Shown here: piece by piece, positions 15,205 to 20,113 of the stretch
How the letters are laid out: every line of letters starts with the position of its first letter
Numbering within the stretch: the first letter of the stretch is position 1
Origin: a virus
Direction: 5' to 3' (one strand)
Length of the DNA: 20,790 nt
IMG/VR virus record: IMGVR_UViG_3300048927_000514
Coordinates: 1-20,790 of that record
Notes under the pieces: generated by a model
What the model was told of the DNA's origin: nothing
Databases searched by the model: none
Seen by the model: only the letters and a program-made list of their open reading frames with translations
Program-made: the position numbers and the translations under genes

Positions 15205-15411
15205 TTAGGCTTCGACCAGCGTAAGTAATTCCGCTGGAGAGACGTCAAAGTAAGCACACAGCTTCGCTAATAAGTCGCGCGGATACCGTTCCATTTCGTC
15301 GTTGTACAGTTGACGCACACTCTCGAAACGGTAATCGATATCACGCGCAATTTCTCGTATAGATACGCCGCGAGTATCGGCCAGGGCGCGTAAGTTTGAA
15401 CGGATAATCAT
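15205..15411 (-). CDS. Cro/CI-family (XRE) transcriptional regulator, 68 aa
   Basis: The start ATG at 15411 (minus) follows CGGAGGTG at seven bases; a GTG nine bases upstream overlaps the SD. The protein MIIRSNLRALADTRGVSIRE is a single helix-turn-helix domain with IARDIDYRFESVRQLYNDEM as HTH core and YPRDLLAKLCAYFDVSPAEL as the last helices, typical of short YozG/Cro-like regulators. It sits beside a divergent promoter pair with three related operators and is the natural candidate to bind them. Its own promoter has perfect -35 and -10 boxes. Lacking a dimerisation domain, it is more Cro-like than CI-like in size. Confidence 0.88.
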   Translation of the reverse strand: MIIRSNLRALADTRGVSIREIARDIDYRFESVRQLYNDEMERYPRDLLAKLCAYFDVSPAELLTLVEA

Positions 15412-15434
15412 CGCAAACACCTCCGAATAACGCT

Positions 15435-15463
15435 ATTATACGTTGACTCGAAAAAAGTGTCAA
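15435..15463 (-). promoter_or_regulatory. Consensus promoter for the XRE regulator
   Basis: On the minus strand TTGACA (15463-15458) is separated by exactly 17 bases from TATAAT (15440-15435). Both hexamers are perfect sigma-A consensus. Transcription would begin near 15428 and give a short leader with CGGAGGTG before the regulator's ATG. Operator copy 15446-15460 covers the spacer and part of the -35, suggesting autorepression. Confidence 0.88.
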
Positions 15464-15527
15464 ATAAGTATTGACTCGCAAAAGGAGTCGTGTTATTATT
15501 AAGTTGTGGATGACACGATAAGCGAGT
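15446..15527. promoter_or_regulatory. Three related 15-bp operators of the divergent switch
   Basis: Three 15-bp elements with partial dyad symmetry were found by eye: ACTCGAAAAAAGTGT (15446-15460), ACTCGCAAAAGGAGT (15474-15488) and ACACGATAAGCGAGT (15513-15527). Half-sites are ACTC and GAGT with an A-rich centre; read in reverse the third begins ACTCGC like the second. The first covers the regulator's promoter, the second the rightward promoter, and the third lies just after its start site. This is a lambda-like three-operator layout. Binding by the XRE protein is inferred from position. Confidence 0.65.
15471..15499 (+). promoter_or_regulatory. Rightward early promoter
   Basis: TTGACT (15471-15476) and TATTAT (15494-15499) are separated by 17 bases, a strong sigma-A promoter reading right. 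The start would be near 15506, giving a leader of about 50 bases before ATG 15557. Operator copy 15474-15488 overlaps its -35 and spacer, so bound regulator should block it. Confidence 0.82.
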
Positions 15528-15556
15528 CGGAAGCAGGTCGGAGGTGAAAATAAGCA

Positions 15557-15691
15557 ATGCAAGATTGGGAACCGCTCTTATCCTCGATAATCAACTTACT
15601 AGCCGCGTGCATCGCATTCGCAGCCGCAGGGAGAGAAAAGAGCAAGAAAAAAGGAACCAAAAAACGTCGCCGTCCGGGCAAACGAAAATAG
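15557..15691 (+). CDS. 44-aa hydrophobic/basic peptide, toxin-like
   Basis: ATG 15557 follows CGGAGGTGA (15539-15547) at ten bases and is the first gene of the rightward promoter. The peptide MQDWEPLLSSIINLLAACIA continues as FAAAGREKSKKK and ends in a tail of mostly Lys and Arg. One short hydrophobic helix plus a very basic tail is the form of membrane-acting type I toxins such as YonT of SPbeta. It could instead be a small regulatory or holin-like peptide. No antisense RNA promoter was identified. A hairpin follows the stop. Confidence 0.55.
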   Translation: MQDWEPLLSSIINLLAACIAFAAAGREKSKKKGTKKRRRPGKRK

Positions 15692-15699
15692 GTTCCATT

Positions 15700-15726
15700 G
15701 GAAGGTCGGTCACGACCCGGCCTTCC
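15700..15726 (+). terminator. Hairpin after the 44-aa peptide gene
   Basis: GGAAGGTCGG (15700-15709) pairs with CCGGCCTTCC (15717-15726) over ten positions with one G-U pair, around a seven-base loop. The sequence after it (TCCCAATCTT) has only a weak T tract. It could be an inefficient terminator or an mRNA-stabilising hairpin ending the 44-aa peptide transcript. Confidence 0.45.
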
Positions 15727-15793
15727 TCCCAATCTTAACATAAAGTAAGGCGGATATAAAGATGCTGGCGAGCTTACGCGGGAGGTATTTAAG

Positions 15794-16093
15794 ATGGCAA
15801 AGAAGGTATACAAGTCGTTACAACTGCCGAGCAGTATTGATAAAACACGCATGGAATGGTCTGGAGATGACTGGAACATTTGGATCGAGAGATTGGAGAA
15901 TGGAAAAGTGAAATTGCATGGCGAGTTGTTAGAGTGGCAAGAAGACGGTAACGGCGATGGTGATTGGGAAGGTATCCCAATGTGCCGGGATGAAATATTG
16001 GATATTGCCGATAGGTTGGAACTCGTCATTCCTGGCAACGAGAACAGGAAACTGTCGGACGTGTTTAAACGGAAATCAACGGCAGGCAAGTAA
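15794..16093 (+). CDS. Unknown acidic protein, 99 aa
   Basis: ATG 15794 follows GGGAGGTATTTAAG. The product is rich in Trp and acidic residues (MEWSGDDWNIWIERLENGKV, then LLEWQEDGNGDGDWEGIP) with two Cys-free halves and a basic end (LSDVFKRKSTAGK). It looks like a small soluble beta/alpha domain. It lies between two hairpins and so may be its own transcription unit; a TATAAA at 15755-15760 lacks a well-spaced -35. Function unknown. Confidence 0.6.
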   Translation: MAKKVYKSLQLPSSIDKTRMEWSGDDWNIWIERLENGKVKLHGELLEWQEDGNGDGDWEGIPMCRDEILDIADRLELVIPGNENRKLSDVFKRKSTAGK

Positions 16094-16096
16094 TAC

Positions 16097-16112
16097 AGGC
16101 CCTTCGGGGCCT
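16097..16112 (+). terminator. UUCG-loop hairpin, possible terminator
   Basis: AGGCCC (16097-16102) and GGGCCT (16107-16112) form a six-base-pair stem closed by a TTCG tetraloop directly after the 99-aa gene's stop. The following TTTC is a short T tract, so termination may be partial. The SD of the next small gene starts only five bases later. Confidence 0.5.
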
Positions 16113-16129
16113 TTCGGGGAGGTGACGTC

Positions 16130-16219
16130 ATGCAAACGGCAGCTACGGTAATATCCGCAATCGCCGCGCTCATTCTCATTGCGGCCGCGGTCCGATTTTG
16201 GCGAAATAGACGGAGGTAA
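16130..16219 (+). CDS. 29-aa single-helix membrane peptide
   Basis: ATG 16130 lies six bases after GGGGAGGTGA (16116-16124 region), a very strong SD for so small a frame. The peptide begins MQTAATVISAIAALILIAAA and ends VRFWRNRRR, a single membrane-spanning helix with a short basic cytosolic tail. The SD and the clean hydrophobic/basic pattern make it likely to be real. It could be a small membrane regulator, a holin-like peptide or a toxin; the sequence cannot decide. Confidence 0.55.
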   Translation: MQTAATVISAIAALILIAAAVRFWRNRRR

Positions 16220-16256
16220 AACGTAACAGGCACGTGAGTTTATGGTAATATATAAC

Positions 16257-16262
16257 TATAAT
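16257..16262 (+). promoter_or_regulatory. TATAAT box before the ParB-like gene
   Basis: TATAAT (16257-16262) lies 21 bases before ATG 16284. The -35 at 17 bases is poor (GTGAGT), and a start near 16269 would put the SD at the very 5' end. An overlapping alternative is TAATAT (16246-16251) with GTAACA (16223-16228) at 17 bases. One of the two probably drives the ParB-like gene. Confidence 0.35.
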
Positions 16263-16283
16263 ATGAGCGGAGGGAATGGCGAA

Positions 16284-16628
16284 ATGACGATTGTTACGAT
16301 TAATCCGGTAAACGAGGAACATATACTCGGCGTCATGGCGTATGCCAAAACGGTCGGATACGTGGAGGCCCGGGTATACGATTCAGGCGACGTCATTTAT
16401 GCGTTAGAAGCCTCGCACCGTGTCGAAGCCGCTAAGCGTCTCGGCCTTCCGCTCCGCCTCGTCTCAATGGAATGGGATGACGTAATGGAAACGGACTGTG
16501 ACGTAGATACCAACGAATACGGTACAGCACAAGTTTCAACCATTTTCGAGTATGCTTACGACAATATGGCGCGACATAAAGGCGGCGTCTATTCCGAAGA
16601 AGATTTCGAAAGCGTGGAATTTTTATGA
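16284..16628 (+). CDS. ParB/sulfiredoxin-like domain protein, 114 aa
   Basis: ATG 16284 follows GCGGAGGGAATGGC; earlier in-frame ATGs lie in the promoter region. The centre IYALEASHRVEAAKRLGLPL matches the G/A-S-H-R-x-x-A-A-x-x-L-G motif of the ParB N-terminal/sulfiredoxin fold, which binds nucleotide. Upstream strands (TIVTINPVNEEHILGVM) fit the same domain. The C-terminal part is acidic (TIFEYAYDNMARHKGGVYSE). Stand-alone domains of this type occur in many phages near DNA-modification or partition genes. There is no ParB HTH, so plasmid partition is unlikely. Confidence 0.75.
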   Translation: MTIVTINPVNEEHILGVMAYAKTVGYVEARVYDSGDVIYALEASHRVEAAKRLGLPLRLVSMEWDDVMETDCDVDTNEYGTAQVSTIFEYAYDNMARHKGGVYSEEDFESVEFL

Positions 16629-17116
16629 TTAAAGCGTGCCCCGTATGTGGAGGTCCGCTCGGTCGAAACAAAAACGCCTGCTCTCACACATGCTACTCGG
16701 CCCTACGGCAGAATTTGCGGAATTGCGCTGTCTGCGACACTCCGTTTCCCGCAGCGCCCAGCAGTACAAAGGTTACGTGCGGGCCTGCCTGCTCCAAAAC
16801 TCTCCGACAGAGCCTCGTTGCTGACGGAAGAAGCGGCGATTTGCAACACGCTCACGAGGTCGCGACGAATCATCCGCTAACCGGGCGCTTTGAGACACAT
16901 ATGCACGCGAAAGAATGGGTTATACAGTCGCCGGACGGAAAAACGTTTCGATGCCGTAACCTGAAGCTTTGGCTCCGGGAGCATGAGGATATGTTGGAGG
17001 GGACAGTTAAACAGGCGTGGGATGGGATTACTAAAATCAAATATTCGATGCAAGGAAAAAGAAAAAATATGTCGCATCAGTGGAAGGGATGGCGGCTGCT
17101 TGAATGGGGAGACTAA
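16625..17116 (+). CDS. Double zinc-finger DNA-binding-type protein, 163 aa
   Basis: ATG 16625 overlaps the upstream stop (ATGA). Two Cys clusters open the protein: CPVCGGPLGRNKNACSHTC, then CAVCDTPF with a later CGPACSKT, each able to bind one zinc. The C-terminal half (ETHMHAKEWVIQSPDGKTF, NLKLWLREHEDMLEG, then KGWRLLEWGD) resembles the module found at the ends of intron-encoded endonucleases and other phage DNA-binding proteins. No nuclease motif is seen, so this may be a free-standing DNA-binding protein. A terminator follows directly. Confidence 0.68.
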   Translation: MIKACPVCGGPLGRNKNACSHTCYSALRQNLRNCAVCDTPFPAAPSSTKVTCGPACSKTLRQSLVADGRSGDLQHAHEVATNHPLTGRFETHMHAKEWVIQSPDGKTFRCRNLKLWLREHEDMLEGTVKQAWDGITKIKYSMQGKRKNMSHQWKGWRLLEWGD

Positions 17117-17145
17117 CCCGCTATCCAATCGGACGGCGGGTTTTT
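17116..17145 (+). terminator. Rho-independent terminator after the zinc-finger gene
   Basis: ACCCGC (17116-17121) pairs with GCGGGT (17136-17141), with further CC/GG pairing in the loop, followed by TTTTT (17141-17145). It ends the rightward 16284-17116 unit and lies just beyond the end of the converging minus-strand genes. Confidence 0.82.
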
Positions 17146-17146
17146 A

Positions 17147-17347
17147 CTATTTTGCGTAAACGAACGTACAAACGTCCTGCACGTAGAATTCCAGGCCGTC
17201 CGGACCGGCCAGCACGACGGTTCCTTCTCGCACCTCAACAACTCGCCCGGAGCCAAGCAATTCCCCGTCCTGGAACACGTCGACCGCCGCATTATCGAGC
17301 GCAGCCGTGTGAAAATGGACCGGCGACGTTAATGTGCGAAGCTTCAA
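17147..17347 (-). CDS. Small beta-rich protein, 66 aa
   Basis: TTG at 17347 (minus) follows GCGAGGTGAACTACG. The protein is strand-rich: MKLRTLTSPVHFHTAALDNA, FQDGELLGSGRVVEVREGTV, then GLEFYVQDVCTFVYAK. This looks like a small barrel (SH3/KOW-like) domain. It overlaps the upstream minus gene by four bases, so they form a two-gene operon. Function unknown. Confidence 0.58.
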   Translation of the reverse strand: MKLRTLTSPVHFHTAALDNAAVDVFQDGELLGSGRVVEVREGTVVLAGPDGLEFYVQDVCTFVYAK

Positions 17348-17589
17348 CGTAGTTCACCTCGCAGCCAGCGGTTAAAATCGGACGACTCCACGAACTTCTT
17401 AACGTTATAGGCCGCGCCTTCCAACGTATTAGAACCGTCAACACGGTGCGCTGGCGATGCTGAAATGGTATTTCCGGTAGGCAAACGCATGATAAGGCCG
17501 TACATTTCGCCGCCGCTCCGATAATAATCGACCTTACATTTGATATCGCCGGGACCAATGATTGTTTGCGATGATATAGCGTTACTCAT
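17344..17589 (-). CDS. Unknown protein, 81 aa
   Basis: ATG at 17589 (minus) follows AGGAGTTGGTATA. A longer frame to 17652 has no SD. The protein MSNAISSQTIIGPGDIKCKV continues with VDYYRSGGEMYGLIMRLPTG and ends in a helix (AAYNVKKFVESSDFNRWLRG). It looks like a compact alpha/beta domain. No promoter was identified upstream with confidence. It overlaps the 66-aa gene downstream. Confidence 0.55.
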   Translation of the reverse strand: MSNAISSQTIIGPGDIKCKVDYYRSGGEMYGLIMRLPTGNTISASPAHRVDGSNTLEGAAYNVKKFVESSDFNRWLRGELR

Positions 17590-17691
17590 TATACCAACTC
17601 CTATCGGACATATTACGAAGATATTCGACAAGTTGGCGGAAATTTCCTGCAATAAGGCACCTTTTTACCCCTTTAGTTACCTATACGTTAT

Positions 17692-17724
17692 AGACGGCGC
17701 TTCCATACGGAGGCGTCTTTTTTT
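17692..17724 (+). terminator. Orphan rightward terminator
   Basis: AGACG (17692-17696) pairs with CGTCT (17714-17718) and CTTCC (17700-17704) with GGAGG (17709-17713), with a three-base bulge and an ATAC loop, followed by seven T. It works only in the rightward direction. No rightward gene lies between 17147 and here, so it may end read-through, an unseen small RNA antisense to the 81-aa gene, or an attenuated leader. Confidence 0.7.
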
Positions 17725-17745
17725 ATTTTCGCTAATAAACGAATG

Positions 17746-17795
17746 AGGCGGCCTAAACTCCGCCTGATTAGCGCACTTTTTGATAGGAGGCGCTA
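17746..17795 (+). promoter_or_regulatory. Structured leader of the rep-like gene
   Basis: Two short hairpins precede the rep-like gene: AGGCGG (17746-17751) with CCGCCT (17760-17765), and TAGCGC (17769-17774) with GCGCTA (17790-17795). The second encloses the SD TAGGAGG (17784-17790), so it could limit initiation. The orphan terminator lies just upstream. No promoter with good boxes was seen between terminator and gene. Confidence 0.4.
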
Positions 17796-17797
17796 CT

Positions 17798-18631
17798 ATT
17801 ACGAACAAGGTACGAAACAACACAGACACGGTACAGACCGTAACGATAAAGTTAAATCCCGGCGAGGAAGCACGCAAGACAACCGCCAGGCAACGGAGAA
17901 GCTTCCGCGAACGCGAGGAGCACACCGGCCGGACTAAGGAGTTTACGTTCGCTGACATTAGCGAATTAGACGCCGTAATCAGCGCGTTAACGACGGCACA
18001 ATGCGGTTATCTTCTCGTGCTACAGTGTTACGTTGGTTACGATGACGGACGTCTTGTTGACGTAGATAAACGGGCGTTAACTACGGCGCAGATGATGGAC
18101 GTTCTCCAGCTTAAACGTAAGCGGCAGACGTTCTACGACTTCCTGACGGTAACGCTTGATAACGGAATACTTACGAAAAATGATGACGGCTCTTATTGCG
18201 TTAATCCTCGGTACCATTTCCGGGGCGCGACGCAGAATAGGGCTGTCATTCGTTCGTATACGGCGAAAGTCCGGCACATTTACCGTGAGGTGAACGCGGC
18301 CGATATCGGGCTTATGTACCGGATGCTGCCATATGTCCACTACGGAACTAATGCGCTCTGCGCCAATCCAACGGAAACCGATCCGCTGAAGATTCGGTGG
18401 CTTAACGGTAAGGAGCTAGCGGAGGTAATCGGCGTACATGAGAAATCGCTTAGCCGAAGCTTGCCACACATGAAATTCGGCGGCGAGTACGTGATTGCCC
18501 GGCTGAAGTTCGGTTCGGGTAACGAGCCGGCCCGCTACTTCTTCAATCCGAACGTATTTTACCGGAAGAGTACGACGCCGGATGATACGTTACTGGCGAT
18601 GTTTAACGTCGGCTATCGGACAAAAAGGTAA
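17798..18631 (+). CDS. Replication-initiator-like winged-helix protein, 277 aa
   Basis: The central part (FTFADISELDAVISALTTAQ, then RALTTAQMMDVLQLKRKRQT) and NGILTKNDDGSYCVNPRYHF have the winged-helix form and the closing 'xxNP-x-Y-x-x-x-G' of RepL-type plasmid and phage replication proteins. A second HTH-like segment follows (WLNGKELAEVIGVHEKSLSR, then FFNPNVFYRK). A basic N-terminal stretch (KTTARQRRSFREREEHTGR) may also contact DNA. A tandem 31-bp repeat begins inside its last codons, which fits an origin next to a rep gene. Start: AGGAGG (17785-17790) is followed by ATT (17798) at seven bases or ACG (17801) at ten; the TTG at 17780 is upstream of the SD. The replication role is inferred. 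Confidence 0.62.
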   Translation: MTNKVRNNTDTVQTVTIKLNPGEEARKTTARQRRSFREREEHTGRTKEFTFADISELDAVISALTTAQCGYLLVLQCYVGYDDGRLVDVDKRALTTAQMMDVLQLKRKRQTFYDFLTVTLDNGILTKNDDGSYCVNPRYHFRGATQNRAVIRSYTAKVRHIYREVNAADIGLMYRMLPYVHYGTNALCANPTETDPLKIRWLNGKELAEVIGVHEKSLSRSLPHMKFGGEYVIARLKFGSGNEPARYFFNPNVFYRKSTTPDDTLLAMFNVGYRTKR

Positions 18632-18676
18632 CCTTATTCGTACAAATCGGACAAAAAGGTAACCTTATTCGTACAA
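18615..18676. repeat. Two tandem exact 31-bp repeats, possible iterons
   Basis: Copies at 18615-18645 and 18646-18676 are identical and abut. Each holds the near-palindrome AAGGTAACCTT and then ATTCGTACAA. The first copy includes the last four codons and the stop of the rep-like gene. Position next to a rep-like gene and direct orientation suggest iterons or a replication origin. Only two copies exist here, so simple duplication is also possible. Confidence 0.8.
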
Positions 18677-18682
18677 CGAAAA

Positions 18683-18898
18683 ATGCCGAAATCCCGCGTG
18701 GCTCTAAGTGAGTCGGCGATTTGGGGTCGAAATTATTTCTTAGTCTTCTACTTGGACGGAAAAGGCCACGTTTGGAGAGTCGGTATTAACGTAATGCTCC
18801 TGTTAACTCGGATCGAGTTGCGCGAGCGGGGCGGGATATCAAAATATTACCGTCCTCTTTTAAAAGCAAAAGAGGCCGGGATCAATAGAGATTATTAA
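18683..18898 (+). CDS. Possible small protein, 71 aa
   Basis: ATG 18683 gives MPKSRVALSESAIWGRNYFL, then VFYLDGKGHVWRVGINVMLL and a basic end (KYYRPLLKAKEAGINRD). The strand-like pattern FLVFYLDGKGHVWRVGI is protein-like and the frame fills the gap after the rep-like gene. No SD precedes the ATG (the second 31-bp repeat does), so expression is doubtful. A perfect 8-bp inverted repeat, CCTCTTTT/AAAAGAGG (18853-18874), lies near its end. Confidence 0.4.
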   Translation: MPKSRVALSESAIWGRNYFLVFYLDGKGHVWRVGINVMLLLTRIELRERGGISKYYRPLLKAKEAGINRDY

Positions 18899-18908
18899 TA
18901 CATCTGGA

Positions 18909-19000
18909 TACGTGATGATCTTTCACGTAGACAGGGCAAGGCCGGAAGGCCGCGGCAGGCACTTAAGCTCCCGCTCAATCAATGTGATTGGACGTGAGCT
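18909..19000 (+). other. Three consecutive hairpins in an intergenic region
   Basis: Between the 71-aa frame and the next gene three stems can be drawn. TACGTGA (18909-18915) pairs with TCACGTA (18923-18929). GGCC/GGCC (18940-18951) closes a GGAA tetraloop of the GNRA type. A long one runs from AGCTC (18966-18970) to GAGCT (18996-19000), with CG/CG and CAATCA/TGATTG inside and an ATG loop. No T tract follows, so they are not terminators. This could be a small structured RNA or the leader of the 19029 gene. Confidence 0.45.
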
Positions 19001-19028
19001 AACGTATAAGGGACGGAGGTAGATACGA

Positions 19029-19223
19029 TTGTTAACATTAATTCTCGTTATCCTCGGCGCTCACCTTACGTTGTTCCTTACCGCATGTGTACTCGTTAGG
19101 GAAGCGCTAATAGAAGCGAGTTGGATCGATAGATTACGTGGGATAGGCGCTATACTGGCGCTACCATCGTTGTTTATCGTACTTTACTTCGCATGCAGGC
19201 GTCATCCAGGCGGGATATTGTAA
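19029..19223 (+). CDS. Small two-helix membrane protein, 64 aa
   Basis: TTG 19029 follows GACGGAGGTAG. The protein begins MLTLILVILGAHLTLFLTAC, a hydrophobic helix, then has a short polar link (REALIEASWIDRLRG) and a second helix (IGAILALPSLFIVLYFACR), ending in a basic tail (RRHPGGIL). A hairpin-type small membrane protein next to a packaging-type region might be a holin or superinfection protein, but nothing specific supports that. Confidence 0.55.
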   Translation: MLTLILVILGAHLTLFLTACVLVREALIEASWIDRLRGIGAILALPSLFIVLYFACRRHPGGIL

Positions 19224-19250
19224 CGTCTAAGAAACGGAGGTTAACGAAAT

Positions 19251-19655
19251 ATGGCGAAGACACTAACAACGGAGCAGTACGTAGCAATCCGCTACCTAGC
19301 GCTGCCGAAATCGGAGCGTCCTACGGTAGACGAAATAGCGCGCGAGTGCGGCGTACATCGATCGACTATATTCGAGTGGAAGAAGCATCCGTTATTCGAG
19401 GCGGAGCTGAAACGTCAAATGGTACGGAACAGTACGGACATGCTGCCGGACTTGATCGAGTCATTGCCGAAGATTGCGATACGGGACGGCAATGCGGCCA
19501 TGGCGAAGCTGGCGTTACAGATTAACGGGTTGCTTACGGATAAGGTCGAGGTAGAGACGAAGGGTGACGCTGGTACGGATATAGAGGCGTTAAGGGCACG
19601 GTTAGAGGCGATGAAAGCCGTAGGCTCGTTAAGGAAACGTGAGGAGTCGGATTAA
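19251..19655 (+). CDS. phBC6A51-like HTH protein, possible small terminase
   Basis: ATG 19251 follows ACGGAGGTTAACGAAAT. Residues about 8-52 (QYVAIRYLALPKSERPTVDE, then IARECGVHRSTIFEWKKHPL) form a helix-turn-helix of the type found in transposase- and terminase-associated proteins. The rest is helical (MLPDLIESLPKIAIRDGNAA) with a coiled-coil end (TDIEALRARLEAMKAVGSLR). HTH plus oligomerising helices is the layout of phage small terminase subunits, and this family (phBC6A51) is commonly found beside terL. The large subunit is not in the window. Confidence 0.68.
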   Translation: MAKTLTTEQYVAIRYLALPKSERPTVDEIARECGVHRSTIFEWKKHPLFEAELKRQMVRNSTDMLPDLIESLPKIAIRDGNAAMAKLALQINGLLTDKVEVETKGDAGTDIEALRARLEAMKAVGSLRKREESD

Positions 19656-20100
19656 CAGAGGAGAGGCGTTGATAATCCGTCAATTAATGTAGGGATACGT
19701 AGAAGGGTAGCGTTAGGGGTACGTTCGATTATCGGACTAATGCCGACTTATAGCGTAATTACCTGCAACGCGCCATTTTTGCGGACCCGCCCGGAAATTT
19801 TCGGAGCAGGCCGCCAACAGCGGAAATTGACCGTATTTTTTCGTGTTGATACGTAAAATAGTGCAAATTTGGCGTTGGGGAAGCGGACTCTTAATGTAAG
19901 AAAACGATAGGAAATCGTAGAAAACAGCGTAGCGGCGCGGGTTTATCGTGTTCGTATCGTATGCGAACGGATATGAATAAAATCCGTGTTTTACGCATAT
20001 GTAGGTCGCGTTAACGCGTTAAAGTAGTTACCCCCAAGGGGTATATCGATATTTTCCGGTTCAGGTGCCAGAAAAATCGGCATATCAAAATAAACTTCCG
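19656..20100. other. Non-coding, hairpin-rich stretch of about 445 bases
   Basis: No frame with a credible SD was found on either strand. Several inverted repeats crowd its right part: ACGAT/ATCGT (19904-19918), GTTCGTAT/ATGCGAAC (19950-19968), ACGGAT/ATCCGT (19967-19987), overlapping perfect palindromes CGCGTTAACGCG and TTAACGCGTTAA (20007-20022), and ACCCC/GGGGT (20030-20042). Lying between a terminase-like HTH gene and an HNH gene, it is a candidate cos/pac site or control region. Confidence 0.45.
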
Positions 20101-20113
20101 GAGGTTGATTCGT

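Noticed and set aside
15499-16233. Minus-strand open frame of 244 codons
   Set aside because: It runs antisense to three plus-strand frames with good SDs, has no SD of its own and a low-complexity Ser/Pro/Leu composition typical of a shadow frame.
16284-16628. Plasmid partition ParB
   Set aside because: The ParB-type N-terminal motif is present but there is no HTH domain, no ParA gene and no parS-like repeats nearby.
18615-18676. CRISPR repeat pair
   Set aside because: The two copies abut without a spacer and only two exist.
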